NCBI GenBank assembly: GCA_963704825.1
Contig: CAVPHV010000014.1
Location: 496,001-560,000 of the forward strand
DNA from: CAVPHV01 sp963704825
GTDB taxonomy: Bacteria; Actinomycetota; Acidimicrobiia; Spongiisociales; UBA5794
Direction of reading: 5' to 3'
Length of the DNA: 64,000 bases
A program made the translations under genes and the position numbers. Below the pieces are notes generated by a model that saw only the letters and a list, made by a program, of their open reading frames with translations, did no database searches and was not told the origin of the DNA. Numbering within the stretch: the stretch's first letter is position 1; every line of letters begins with the position of its first letter. This document shows, one piece after another, positions 43,616 to 51,977 of this stretch.

Positions 43616-44497
43616 CTAGTCCATGTACGGCTCTCGCCGCGGCCCGACATCGACCCCGATGCTGTAGAGCGATGTTGACGCGGTGATGAACAGGGTTCTC
43701 CAGTCGGGCCCTCCGAAGGTGAGGTTGCCGACCTTCTCCGGTACCGCGATGACGTCGATGCGTTCGCCGGCGGGGTCGTAGACCCAGACGCCGCCGGGGC
43801 CGGTCACCCAGATGTTGCCCAGTTCGTCGCACTTCATGCCGTCGGGTTTGCCGGCGACCTCCTCGGACTTGACCCCGGAGGCAAAAAGTTGCTCGTTGCT
43901 GAGCGAGCCGTCGGCCCCGACGTCGAAGCGGCGGATCAGGCCGTTGGTGGTGTCGTTGATGAAGAGGTGTTCCTCACCGAGGCTGAAGCAGAGACCGTTG
44001 GGGGTCTCGAAGAGATCTCGGGGAACAACCAGATGGAGCGACCCGTCGGGATCGATTCGAAAGACACCCTGCCAATCGAGTTCTTGCGGGCGGATGACGC
44101 CGTGGTGGCCATCGCGCCGTCCGTAGTAGGGGTCGGTGAAGTAGATCGCCCCATCCGAGCGCACCACGATGTCGTTGGGGCTGTTGAGTTCGGCGCCGTC
44201 GAAGTGGCTGGCGATGATCTCCTGGCTGCCGTCGGGCGCTTCCCGCACCACTGTTGAGATGGCGTGATGACACACCAGGAGATTGCCGGCGGCGTCGTAG
44301 GTGAGCCCATTGCTCTTGAACGACGGACGGCGGTCGTCCCTGATTCCTGTTGCGGGATTCCAACGGGAGCGAACGTCGCCGGGAATGTCCGAGAAGACCA
44401 GTTCGCCGGCCCGGTGGTCCCAGACCGGGCCCTCGGTGAAGAGGAATCCAGTTGCCAGCCGCTCAACGGTGCCGTTCGGATCGCGCAGTCGTATCAT
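43616..44497 (-). CDS. SMP-30/gluconolactonase-like six-bladed beta-propeller
   Basis: 293 residues from ATG 44497 (GAGGAG six bases upstream). Family features: FTEGPVWDHRAGELVFSDIPGD (metal-binding Glu), NGLTYDAAGNLLVCHH, NSPNDIVVRSDGAIYFTDPYYG with metal Asn/Asp, ETPNGLCFSLGEEHLFINDT, and PDGMKCDELGNIWVTGPGGV. Metal-dependent lactonases of this family open sugar or other lactones. No signal peptide, so cytosolic. Alone, 24 bp from the converging arsR stop. Confidence 0.9.
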   Translation of the reverse strand: MIRLRDPNGTVERLATGFLFTEGPVWDHRAGELVFSDIPGDVRSRWNPATGIRDDRRPSFKSNGLTYDAAGNLLVCHHAISTVVREAPDGSQEIIASHFDGAELNSPNDIVVRSDGAIYFTDPYYGRRDGHHGVIRPQELDWQGVFRIDPDGSLHLVVPRDLFETPNGLCFSLGEEHLFINDTTNGLIRRFDVGADGSLSNEQLFASGVKSEEVAGKPDGMKCDELGNIWVTGPGGVWVYDPAGERIDVIAVPEKVGNLTFGGPDWRTLFITASTSLYSIGVDVGPRREPYMD

Positions 44498-44553
44498 CGA
44501 GCGCTCCTCAGTCGCAGGGCTCAAACACTAGAAGGCGCGGCCGTGAGCAGAGT

Positions 44554-45267
44554 TCAGCTGCAGGGGACCGCGGGGGTGTTGCCGACCGAACGGCACAGCC
44601 CGCCCGTACCGGTTTCGATCGTCACCGTCGGAGCGAAGAAGCTGTTGACCTTGGCAATCGTGCGGCCGAGCGATCCGGTCGAGATGGCCACCGGGTGAGT
44701 AGCTCGCAGGGTGCTTTCGACGACTCGAGCGGTTCCGTTCGTACCGGCGACATCGGATGCCCCTACAGTGATGCCGGAACTGCGCGCCTCGAGGTGCGAC
44801 GAGCGCACCAGCACTCGGCCGTTGGGCCAGTCGAACGATGTCCACAGCAGAATGCCGGCGGCACGCAGTGTGCTGCGTTTGACCACAACGGTTCCGTCCT
44901 GCTCGGGCACGTCGGCATCTCCGGCGCAGCACCCCGCGGTCAACTCGAGGAAGCCGGCAACATCGATGACGCTATCGACGACCCGGATCGTCGTTTCCTC
45001 GGGACTGCTGATTGCGACGAGATTCCCCGACCCCGTGAGCTCCAGTTCCCGCAGGACGAGGGTGGCGCCGGGCTCGAGCACGACGCTGCAGTCGCCGACG
45101 AGGGCGCCGGCACCTCCGACAAAACGATCCCTTCCCGTCACGTCGATCCTGCCGTCGGCGTTGCAATCTGCGGCGAAGTCGGCGGCGTCGGACGGAGCGG
45201 CGATCGCCGACGCCATCGGTGCCACGGCGGCGAGCGCAAGGGCGGCAAAGATGGTGAGTCGTTTCAT
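44554..45267 (-). CDS. Exported beta-helix-like protein of unknown function
   Basis: 237 residues from ATG 45267 (AGGAG). Signal peptide (1-24, ending SAIAAPSD), an EF-like acidic stretch CNADGRIDVTGRDRF, then regularly spaced short beta strands (TLVLRELELTGSGNLVAI, TIRVVDSVIDVAGFLEL, TVVVKRSTLRAAGILLW, RVLVRSSHLEARSSGITVG, RVVESTLRATHPVAIS), a pattern typical of right-handed parallel beta-helices. No catalytic pectate-lyase-type residues are evident. Probably a secreted or surface structural protein. Transcribed alone. Confidence 0.75.
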   Translation of the reverse strand: MKRLTIFAALALAAVAPMASAIAAPSDAADFAADCNADGRIDVTGRDRFVGGAGALVGDCSVVLEPGATLVLRELELTGSGNLVAISSPEETTIRVVDSVIDVAGFLELTAGCCAGDADVPEQDGTVVVKRSTLRAAGILLWTSFDWPNGRVLVRSSHLEARSSGITVGASDVAGTNGTARVVESTLRATHPVAISTGSLGRTIAKVNSFFAPTVTIETGTGGLCRSVGNTPAVPCS

Positions 45268-45521
45268 CGGCGCTCCTGGTGAGGCGATCACCGCTCAGGG
45301 TAGCGGCGGATCACCCAGTTGCCAGGGGTGGTTATCCGGCTGGTCACCGGGGCGATGCGTCTCGAGCCACTCCGCGAGGTGGTCCTCGAAGCCTGAACCA
45401 GCTTCCGGCCGGGCCCGGCGGCGGCCCGAGGATTGCACCTGGGCCATGCACGAACAGGATTGGGTGACGGTCGAGCGCTACGCTGTTGACGGTCGTCCCA
45501 CCTGGTGTCGAGGAGGTTCCG

Positions 45522-46532
45522 GTGACCGTCGCCGATCCACACGCACACATACGCCTGGCACTTCACGCCGCCTTGATCGGTGGTGATCAGGGCGGTGCGT
45601 ACGGACTCGTCCGGGATTTGATGGACGAAGGTGTTTCGTTCGACGTTGTTCTGTTCGACTACCTCGGTGCCGTCCAGCGCGAGGTGGGGACGCGCTGGCA
45701 GCAGGCCGACTATCGGATCGCTGAAGAACATGCGGCCTCGAGCACCACGGAGACCGTCGTCGGTTTGCTCGCCGGATCGTTCGACACGGACGCCGAAGCC
45801 CCACACGTTGTTGTCGCCTGCGCCGAGGGCGATACCCACTCTCTGCCGGCTCGGATGGTCTCGGCGTACCTCACCTCGCTTGGATGGCGGGTGACATATC
45901 TCGGGTCGAGCGTTCCAGCTGGCGATCTTGGTGCGTTCCTCGCCGACGAACAGCCCCAAGCTCTCGTCCTGTCGTGCTCGCTGAGCTCGAACCTGCGCGG
46001 CGCCCGGGCCAGCATTGAGGCCGCACACGGCGCCGGTGTTCCGGTGGTGGTCGGCGGGCGGGCGTTCGGGCACAACGATGAGCGGGCGTCGGCTCTCGGT
46101 GCCGACGCCTGGATGGCCGATCCCCGCGGCCTCGACGATCTGTTGCGAACGTGGGATCCCGATCCGGTGGAAGCTGAGGCCGCAGTGTTCGACAGCGGGG
46201 ACCTTGATGTGCTCGAACAGCTCCGCTACTCGACCGTCGCCGCCGTGGTTGATGCGTTGCCCCCGCCGGAAGCAACTCTCGATGCCGGGTTGCTGCGGGC
46301 GGACGTGAACTTGCTCTGGGACATCCTGTCCGCTTCCGTGCTGGTCGCCGACCCGGCCGTCGTCGCCGAGTTCGTCTCCTGGCACGACAGCCTGGCCCCC
46401 GAGAGCGGGCGGGTGATCGCGACCCGCGACCTCGTTGCCGCGTTGCGAGACCAGTTGCCCGACGAAGCTCTGGTGGCGCACACCTACCTCGATCTCGGGC
46501 TCGAGATCGCCAATTCGTGGCAGACCTCTTAG
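45522..46532 (+). CDS. Cobalamin (B12)-binding domain protein
   Basis: 336 residues from GTG 45522, with a GAGGAGG ribosome site. N-terminal helical cap (about 5-85; LIGGDQGGAYGLVRDLMDEG, DYLGAVQREVGTRWQQADY, HAASSTTETVVGLL) and a Rossmann B12 domain (about 95-215; ACAEGDTHSLPARMVSAYLTSLGWRV, LSCSLSSNLRGARASIEAAH, VGGRAFG). The usual DxHxxG is replaced by DTHSLP; it retains D and H but not the Gly. A C-terminal region of 120 residues is of unknown role. Such stand-alone proteins are corrinoid carriers or light/B12 sensors. No DNA-binding domain is seen. Its stop overlaps the converging ldhA-like gene by 4 bp. Confidence 0.88.
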   Translation: MTVADPHAHIRLALHAALIGGDQGGAYGLVRDLMDEGVSFDVVLFDYLGAVQREVGTRWQQADYRIAEEHAASSTTETVVGLLAGSFDTDAEAPHVVVACAEGDTHSLPARMVSAYLTSLGWRVTYLGSSVPAGDLGAFLADEQPQALVLSCSLSSNLRGARASIEAAHGAGVPVVVGGRAFGHNDERASALGADAWMADPRGLDDLLRTWDPDPVEAEAAVFDSGDLDVLEQLRYSTVAAVVDALPPPEATLDAGLLRADVNLLWDILSASVLVADPAVVAEFVSWHDSLAPESGRVIATRDLVAALRDQLPDEALVAHTYLDLGLEIANSWQTS

Positions 46533-47515
46533 AGCTCGTTCCCCGATGGCTCCCCGGCTGCAAAGGTCACGAGGTTGCTGACCGTCGTCGCTGCGATCGC
46601 CTCGAGGGCCTCTTCGGTGAAAAACGCCTGGTGACCCGTGATCAGCACATTCGGAAAGGTGAGCAGCCGAGAGAAGAGGTCATCCTGCAGGACCTGGTTG
46701 GAGAGGTCGTCGAAGAACAGGTCTTCCTCTTCTTCGTAGACATCGAGGCCGAGACTGCCAATCTTGCCCGTTTTGAGGCCCTCGATGACCGCGGCCGTGT
46801 CGATCAACCCCCCGCGACTGGTGTTGATCAGCATCACGCCGGCTTTCATCGAGGCGATCGCGTCGGCATTGACCATGTGGTAGGTCTCGGGGGTCAACGG
46901 AGCGTGGAGGGTGATGATGTCGGATCGAGCGACCAATTCTTCGATGTCGACATACACCAATCCCACCTGTGGCGCGTCTGGGTTCGGGAAGCGGTCGTAG
47001 CCGAGCACGTTGCATCCAAATCCCCGCAGAATGGTGGCAACGGCCAGGCCGATCCGGCCGGTCCCGACCACGCCGACGGTCCGGCTGGCGAGGTCGAAGC
47101 CGAGCAGCCCTTCGAGTGCGAAGTTGGCCTCCCGTACTCGGTTGTACGATCGATAGATCTTGCGGTTGAGAGCGAGAATCAGCGCCACGGTGTGTTCGGC
47201 CACCGAGGTCGGCGAGTAGGCGGGAACTCGGACCACGGTGAGGCCGAGGCGACGCGCCGCTTCGAGGTCGACGTGGTTGAACCCCGCCGAGCGAAGGGCG
47301 ACGATCTGGACGCCGAGTTCGGCCAACTGCTCCAACACCGGAGCTCCCAGATCATCGTTGACGAAGGCGCAGACGGCGTTGTAGCCGCGTGCCAGGCCCG
47401 CAGAGCGCACATCGAGGTGCGCCTCGAAGAACTCGACTTCGAGGCCGGCGTCGGCGGCGGCCTCACCCAAGAAGCGTTCGTCGTACGGTTTGCTGGAAAA
47501 GACGGCAACTCTCAC
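46529..47515 (-). CDS. ldhA: D-lactate dehydrogenase (2-hydroxyacid dehydrogenase family)
   Basis: 328 residues. NAD-dependent reduction of pyruvate to D-lactate. Features: RSAGFNHVDLEAA with catalytic Arg-region, VPAYSPTSVAEHTVALILAL, nucleotide fold VGVVGTGRIGLAVA, NTSRGGLIDT, GLDVYEEEEDLFFDD and FPNVLITGHQAFFTEEAL with the catalytic His. The last two motifs are specific to the fermentative LdhA group rather than to other hydroxyacid dehydrogenases. Full length. Transcribed alone, converging on the B12-binding protein gene. Confidence 0.93.
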   Translation of the reverse strand: MRVAVFSSKPYDERFLGEAAADAGLEVEFFEAHLDVRSAGLARGYNAVCAFVNDDLGAPVLEQLAELGVQIVALRSAGFNHVDLEAARRLGLTVVRVPAYSPTSVAEHTVALILALNRKIYRSYNRVREANFALEGLLGFDLASRTVGVVGTGRIGLAVATILRGFGCNVLGYDRFPNPDAPQVGLVYVDIEELVARSDIITLHAPLTPETYHMVNADAIASMKAGVMLINTSRGGLIDTAAVIEGLKTGKIGSLGLDVYEEEEDLFFDDLSNQVLQDDLFSRLLTFPNVLITGHQAFFTEEALEAIAATTVSNLVTFAAGEPSGNEL

Positions 47516-47599
47516 GGCATACAGCCTATGCGACGGCGCGTCGCTGTTGTCGGGGCGGACGATGGAGCGGCGAAACGACGCGGATGGGTCGCGGCACGC

Positions 47600-47980
47600 T
47601 CAGGTGATCCTTTGGGGCAGGCCACGGTAGGCGTCGAGATCGTGTCGATAGCGGGCCTCCTGAACCCGACCACGTCCGTCACGCCATGTGACGGTCACGA
47701 TGAACGTGTTGGTCTTGCGACGTCGCAGGAGGTCGGTCGCCGAGTCGAGGAAGATCCGGATTTCCCGGCCGGGGCGCAATACGCCAAGCCGGCGGAAGAT
47801 CGGAAGCTCCGAGACACGCCGCCTGTGGGCTCCCATGAGGGGACGCGAGAACACCACTGAGACATCGTGGGCGACGTGATCACCGACGTTGACCAGGACG
47901 AGTTCGAACACTCCCCGGGTGTAGTCGACGTCGAGTACCACGCCGGCCTCCGGCTCGTCGCGCGGAGGTCGGTCGGTCAT
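47600..47980 (-). CDS. Unknown beta-sandwich-like protein paired with the tail-tube gene
   Basis: 126 residues, no signal peptide. Alternating strands (VLDVDYTRGVFELVLVNVGD, HDVSVVFSRPLMG, REIRIFLDSATDLLRR, FIVTVTWRDGRGRVQEAR) suggest an immunoglobulin-like sandwich. Its ATG overlaps the stop of the tail-tube-like gene by one base (TGATG), so the two are translated together and probably act together. Not similar to known tail terminators or chaperones as far as I can tell. The most specific clue to its role is the coupling. Confidence 0.65.
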   Translation of the reverse strand: MTDRPPRDEPEAGVVLDVDYTRGVFELVLVNVGDHVAHDVSVVFSRPLMGAHRRRVSELPIFRRLGVLRPGREIRIFLDSATDLLRRRKTNTFIVTVTWRDGRGRVQEARYRHDLDAYRGLPQRIT

Positions 47981-48417
47981 CAGTCCACCAACTCGAGGCC
48001 TTCGTGGCAGATCTCGATGCTTTCGATGGCCACTTCGCTGGATCCGGCGCTGAGTTCGGGCCCCGCGTATCGACAGGGCCACGCCTCCTTGATCAGATAG
48101 CGAGCCGCGGGCTGGCGCGACTCGTTGAGTATCACGATCGAGCCGGTTCGGCGCTCCACCTCTCCGCTTGTCGTTTGGATGATCCACTCCCAGAACCCGC
48201 GATCCCCCGTGATGCCTCGCTTGAGCGTGACGTTGGCGTACTTGACCAGGCCGGGGAGCTTGCGCACCGTCGGGACGGCGTCGCTGCCGTCGCGGTATTC
48301 GATGGGTTCGATCTCGAACGACAACCCGGATACTTCGCTGAACGCGGCCACGGCGATTCCGTCGAACTCCACAATGAAGTTGAAGGCCGAATACGGGTCG
48401 CGGCGATTCCCTGCCAT
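47980..48417 (-). CDS. Contractile-injection-system tail tube protein (gp19/PF06841-like)
   Basis: 145 residues. Characteristic opening DPYSAFNFIVEFDGIAVAAFSEVSGLSFEIEPIEYRDGSD, cited here in parts: FNFIVEFDG, AFSEVSGL and EYRDGSD, then KLPGLVKYANVTLKRGIT and FWEWI. This matches the phage T4 gp19-type tail tube family, also used as the inner tube of extracellular contractile injection systems. The start was set at the ATG six bases after AGGAGGT. No sheath, baseplate, spike or AAA gene is nearby, so it is an orphan, in a two-gene operon with the gene at 47600. Confidence 0.88.
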   Translation of the reverse strand: MAGNRRDPYSAFNFIVEFDGIAVAAFSEVSGLSFEIEPIEYRDGSDAVPTVRKLPGLVKYANVTLKRGITGDRGFWEWIIQTTSGEVERRTGSIVILNESRQPAARYLIKEAWPCRYAGPELSAGSSEVAIESIEICHEGLELVD

Positions 48418-48494
48418 TGGCATACCTCCTGAGCGGTTTCGCCCGAGGCTACGCATCGTGTGAGCGGCGTGGAGGCTGATCTGACCTGCCATGG

Positions 48495-48522
48495 TTCACA
48501 TCGAGCCGACACCTGATATCGT
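48495..48522 (+). promoter_or_regulatory. Putative promoter for the rsgA leader
   Basis: TTCACA (48495-48500), 16-bp spacer, TATCGT (48517-48522; TANNNT form). It lies 37 bp before the small ORF at 48560 and would drive that ORF plus rsgA. Confidence 0.4.
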
Positions 48523-48559
48523 TGATGGCACCAGTCGCCGACCGCTGAGAGGAGGACCT

Positions 48560-48649
48560 GTGGAAGCCAAAGCATCTGCAGCAACAGTGCTGCGCGTATC
48601 GGTCGCCTCATCCCGGGTGCTCCCGACGTCTGGTGTTCGTGCGTTGTAG
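48560..48649 (+). CDS. Small 29-residue upstream ORF before rsgA
   Basis: GTG 48560 is preceded by a near-perfect GAGGAGG at 48550-48556 with ideal spacing. It reads 29 codons (starts MEAKASAATVLRVSVA) to TAG at 48647-48649, 53 bp before rsgA. Neutral-to-basic, no signal. It could be a leader peptide whose translation affects the hairpin at 48671, or a small protein in its own right. The strong ribosome site is the main evidence. Confidence 0.45.
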   Translation: MEAKASAATVLRVSVASSRVLPTSGVRAL

Positions 48650-48670
48650 AGCGCGCCAACCGGAGAGACG

Positions 48671-48693
48671 GGAGCTCCCCCGAGCTCCAGGAG
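48671..48693 (+). promoter_or_regulatory. Hairpin next to the rsgA ribosome-binding site
   Basis: GGAGCTC (48671-48677), loop CCCC, GAGCTCC (48682-48688), directly followed by AGGAG (48689-48693), the likely ribosome site of rsgA (GTG 48703). The stem abuts the site, so folding could hinder initiation. With the upstream ORF, this makes a possible translational attenuator. Confidence 0.35.
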
Positions 48694-48702
48694 TGTTCTC
48701 TG

Positions 48703-49821
48703 GTGTCTTCACCCAAACTCACCCAACCTGAGCATCGAACGCCGATGCCGGGACTCACCGCCTACGGATGGAACAAATCCCGAGCCGACGACTTTGCCGC
48801 CGTTGCCGGGGCCGATCATGTGCCGGCGCGCGTCATCAGAGTCGATCGGGGGGGTGTTCTTGCCGCCACCGGGTCGAGCGTCATCCGTTGCTACCCCGGC
48901 CGCGTCGCGACCCACCGTGCCTCCGTTCCCGGTCCGCCGGCAACCGGTGACTGGATTGCGGTCCTCGCCGAGCCAGACGGGAGTTGGGTGCTCGACGCCA
49001 TCCTGCCGCGACGGTCCACAATTGCGCGGCTCACTGCTCTCGGTGACGAACGCCAGGTCCTGGCGTCCAACGTCGACCTCGTGTTCGTCGTCCACGGGCT
49101 CGATCGCGCTCCCAACCTGCGCCGCCTGGAGCGGACGCTGGTGATGGCGTGGGACAGCGGGGCGACGCCCGTCGTCGTGCTGACCAAGACCGACCTTGTT
49201 GACGGTGGCAACGATGGAGCCGTCGTCGCTGCGGTGGTCGCGGAGGTGCAATCGATCGCCCCCGGCGTCGATGTGATCGCAGTCAGCAACGCCACCGGAT
49301 ACGGGATCGACGCGATCGACCGTCAGATCGAGCCGGGGACGACGGTTGTCCTCGTCGGCGAATCCGGCGCCGGGAAGTCGTCGCTGGTGAATCGCCTGCT
49401 CGGAGAGGAACGCCAGATCACGGCCGAGACAAGAGAGAGCGATGCCAAGGGTCGCCACACGACGACATCCCGAGAGCTGATCCCGTTGCCGGTGGGCGGG
49501 GTGCTGATCGATACCCCGGGTCTGCGCGGCCTCGGGCTGTGGGAGGGAGCCGACGGGATCGCGCTGGCCTTCTCAGACATCGAGGGGTTCGCCGCTGCCT
49601 GCAGGTTTCGCGACTGCGGCCACCACAACGAGCCCGGCTGTGGTGTTCTCGAAGCGGTGGAGGCCAGGGAACTCAATCCGGACCGGCTCGCCAGTTACCA
49701 CAAGCTGCAGAAGGAGCTTGCCAGCGAGTCGTTGCGCGCCGACCAGCGCGCTCGGCGTGCCACGGAACGGGGTGACGGCCGCCGCTACAAGCGGCTGAAG
49801 GAAGGCAAAGCCGAGTGGTAG
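48703..49821 (+). CDS. rsgA: Ribosome small-subunit-dependent GTPase A
   Basis: 372 residues. Late-stage 30S assembly GTPase, with the circularly permuted order that identifies it: OB-fold N-terminus, G4 TKTDLV, then G1 GESGAGKSSLVNRL (about 219-232), G3 DTPGLRGLGL, and a C-terminal zinc knuckle CRFRDCGHHNEPGC with Cys/His ligands. GTG 48703. Its 3' end overlaps the converging amrB-type gene by 37 bp. The 5' region has a small ORF and a hairpin, suggesting translational control. Confidence 0.96.
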   Translation: MSSPKLTQPEHRTPMPGLTAYGWNKSRADDFAAVAGADHVPARVIRVDRGGVLAATGSSVIRCYPGRVATHRASVPGPPATGDWIAVLAEPDGSWVLDAILPRRSTIARLTALGDERQVLASNVDLVFVVHGLDRAPNLRRLERTLVMAWDSGATPVVVLTKTDLVDGGNDGAVVAAVVAEVQSIAPGVDVIAVSNATGYGIDAIDRQIEPGTTVVLVGESGAGKSSLVNRLLGEERQITAETRESDAKGRHTTTSRELIPLPVGGVLIDTPGLRGLGLWEGADGIALAFSDIEGFAAACRFRDCGHHNEPGCGVLEAVEARELNPDRLASYHKLQKELASESLRADQRARRATERGDGRRYKRLKEGKAEW

Positions 49822-50603
49822 GTCACCGCGGCGTAGCCGACGACACGATCTCGTGGCCCTGCCGTGTCGCCTGAGTTGCGAAGGTCCAGTGTTTCGGGCC
49901 TCATGGAAGCGGTAGCCGTGGCGGCCAACAGCGACCGCACCGGCGAAGCGCCGCAGGCTTGATCGGGGTGAATGGCAGCAGGATCGCCGGCGACGATCGC
50001 GTCGACTGTGGCGCGGTCGCGACGCCGGGCCTCCTCGTAGGGCAAGTAGTGGCTCAGGTCGGAGCTGATCACCACCAAGTCCTCCTCACCCCAGCAGCGA
50101 TCGAGGAACGCTCCGCCCCGCACAAACGGAACGTGCCCCACCACGGCAGGCAGCAGCTTCCATCCGTCGGTGAGGATGCGCTGGAGAAAGGGAAGCTGGA
50201 CCTCGATGGCGTGCTCCCGGCGATGGGGATCGTCGGCGATGACTGCAGCGCCGGCGGCGACGAGCTCTGCGCGCAACTCGACGTCGACCGGTATCTCGCC
50301 GAGTGGAGTTCGCCAGACATCGAACCCGCTGAGCGCAATCGTGTCGAGCGGCACCGTGTGGTTGGGGCCGAGCACCACTGCCGTCCTCACCGTGCGCCCC
50401 TGATCGAGTAGCCGTCGGTAGGCCGTGGCGGCGACCGGGCCGGAGTACACGTATCCGGCATGGGGCACGATCATCGCTCCGAGCGGCTCCGCCCGGAGCG
50501 GCACGTGAGCCTCATGGACCATCCGGTCCACGGTGGCGGCCAATTCCGCTGCGTTGGCGGGGTAGAAGCTACCGGCGACGGCCGACTTGCGGACGCTGGT
50601 CAC
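49785..50603 (-). CDS. amrB: AmmeMemoRadiSam system protein B (MEMO1 family)
   Basis: 272 residues from GTG 50603, which overlaps the radical-SAM gene's stop (GTGA). MEMO-family features: SAVAGSFYPANAAEL, GAMIVPHAGYVYSGPVAATAY with the metal-binding His, VVLGPNHTVPL, HAIEVQLPFLQRIL, VVISSDLSHYLPYEEA and a late Cys (DQACGASPV). The three-part AmmeMemoRadiSam set is widespread in archaea and bacteria. Its chemistry is not settled. Here B pairs with the radical SAM partner; the AMMECR1-like A protein is not in the window. Confidence 0.95.
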   Translation of the reverse strand: MTSVRKSAVAGSFYPANAAELAATVDRMVHEAHVPLRAEPLGAMIVPHAGYVYSGPVAATAYRRLLDQGRTVRTAVVLGPNHTVPLDTIALSGFDVWRTPLGEIPVDVELRAELVAAGAAVIADDPHRREHAIEVQLPFLQRILTDGWKLLPAVVGHVPFVRGGAFLDRCWGEEDLVVISSDLSHYLPYEEARRRDRATVDAIVAGDPAAIHPDQACGASPVRSLLAATATASMRPETLDLRNSGDTAGPRDRVVGYAAVTYHSALPSFSRL

Positions 50604-51706
50604 GGTCGCGCTTTTGTCATCCGAATGGGACGCCGGCGCGGTCCCCACGAACCAGTTGGTCCTGAGAACCTGCCGGCGATCTGGTGCCCGCACCCGCCGC
50701 ACCGACCTGTGTCGTCAAGCCGGTAGCTGCCGATCGTGTACCAGTCGCGTTCGACGACCACCTCGCCACAGGCAGGGCACCGGGTGCTCGAACCGTCCCG
50801 ATCGTGAACATTCCCCACGTACACGTAGCGGAGCCCGTGGTCGGTGGCAATGGCGCGAGCCCGCCGCAGAGTATCGGCGGGAGTGGCCGGGGTATCGAGC
50901 ATCCTGAAATCGGGATGGAACGCCGTGAAGTGAAGCGGGATGTCCGGACCCAGATGCTCCGCAACCCAAGTGGCCAATGCGGTCAGTTCGGCCTCACCAT
51001 CGTTGTGGCCGGGGATGAGGAGCGTGGTCAGCTCCACCCAGGTCTCCGTCTCGTGACAGGCGTACTCGATGGTCTCGAGCACCGGCTGCAGTGATCCGGC
51101 CACCAAGTGTCGATAGAACTGTTCGTTGAACGCCTTCAGGTCGATGTTGGCGGCATCGAGGTGGTTGAACAGAGCAGCGCGAGGGGCGGCGTTCACGTAG
51201 CCGGCCGTGACGGCAACGGTCTTGATTCCCCGTTCTCTGCATGCGATCGCCGTATCGATCGCGTATTCGAGGAAGACGACCGGATCGTTGTAGGTGAACG
51301 CAACGCTCGTACATCCCAGGTCATCGGCAACGGCGGCGATGCGCTCTGGTGACGCCGCGTCCGCCAAGGTGTCGATCTGCTTCGACTTGCTGATATCCCA
51401 GTTCTGGCAGAAGCGGCACGCCAGATTGCAGCCTGCCGTACCGAAAGAGAGCACGGCCGTGCCGGGGTAGAAATGATTGAGCGGTTTCTTCTCGATGGGA
51501 TCGATGCAGAAGCCGCTCGACCGGCCGTATGTGGCGAGGACGATCCGATCGTCGCACCTGCCGCGTACGAAACACACACCGCGCTGGCCCTCCCGCAGTT
51601 TGCACGCTCGAGGACAGACGTCGCATTGGACGCGTCCGTCTGTGCGCAGGTGCCAGTACTCGGTGGAGATCGTGTCGCTTCGGTTGAGGTCGAGTGGCGG
51701 TGTCAT
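50600..51706 (-). CDS. amrS: AmmeMemoRadiSam system radical SAM enzyme
   Basis: 368 residues from ATG 51706 (GGGAGC). Radical SAM cluster motif CNLACRFC in GTAGCNLACRFCQNWD; further cysteines in an N-terminal CDVCPRACKL and C-terminal CPACGE and CGGCGH pairs, as in the PflA-like AmrS family. It generates a 5'-deoxyadenosyl radical. Substrate unknown. Translation is coupled to amrB. A putative small lipoprotein ORF lies upstream. It matches family length with all the motifs intact. Confidence 0.95.
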   Translation of the reverse strand: MTPPLDLNRSDTISTEYWHLRTDGRVQCDVCPRACKLREGQRGVCFVRGRCDDRIVLATYGRSSGFCIDPIEKKPLNHFYPGTAVLSFGTAGCNLACRFCQNWDISKSKQIDTLADAASPERIAAVADDLGCTSVAFTYNDPVVFLEYAIDTAIACRERGIKTVAVTAGYVNAAPRAALFNHLDAANIDLKAFNEQFYRHLVAGSLQPVLETIEYACHETETWVELTTLLIPGHNDGEAELTALATWVAEHLGPDIPLHFTAFHPDFRMLDTPATPADTLRRARAIATDHGLRYVYVGNVHDRDGSSTRCPACGEVVVERDWYTIGSYRLDDTGRCGGCGHQIAGRFSGPTGSWGPRRRPIRMTKARP

Positions 51707-51829
51707 GGGGGCTCCCGATTCACTCTCGGGCTTGGGGTCCGGTTCCGCAAGGGCCAAAGGGCAGATCGGTCGGTGGTAGGCGCGGCGGAACGCACGGAGC
51801 CCAAGCGGTCGATGATCGACGCGAGGCAG

Positions 51830-51901
51830 CTACTGATTCTGCTCGAGTTCCTGGACGCTGCTGCATCCGTTGGCCACGAATAGGGCGAGTGTCGCGACCA
51901 T
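51830..51901 (-). CDS. Possible very small lipoprotein
   Basis: 23 codons from ATG 51901: a hydrophobic run VATLALFVANGC, then SSVQELEQNQ and stop. The Ala-Asn-Gly-Cys is close to a lipobox and the size recalls entericidin-type lipoproteins. GGGGGAA lies 19 bases upstream, too far for this ATG; a start at ATC 51916 would suit it but is not a normal initiator. The 271-bp gap between 51706 and 51978 holds nothing else I can support. Confidence 0.3.
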   Translation of the reverse strand: MVATLALFVANGCSSVQELEQNQ

Positions 51902-51977
51902 GATGAGGCGTCTGATGGCGTTCCCCCTGTGAAGCTGTGGCGTCGACCCTACCGAACGAGGCGCGATCGATGTCGCC

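Noticed and set aside
45292..45521. Cobalamin riboswitch before the B12-binding protein gene
   Set aside because: No B12-box-like conserved core is visible, and the region is mostly GC-rich without the expected pattern.
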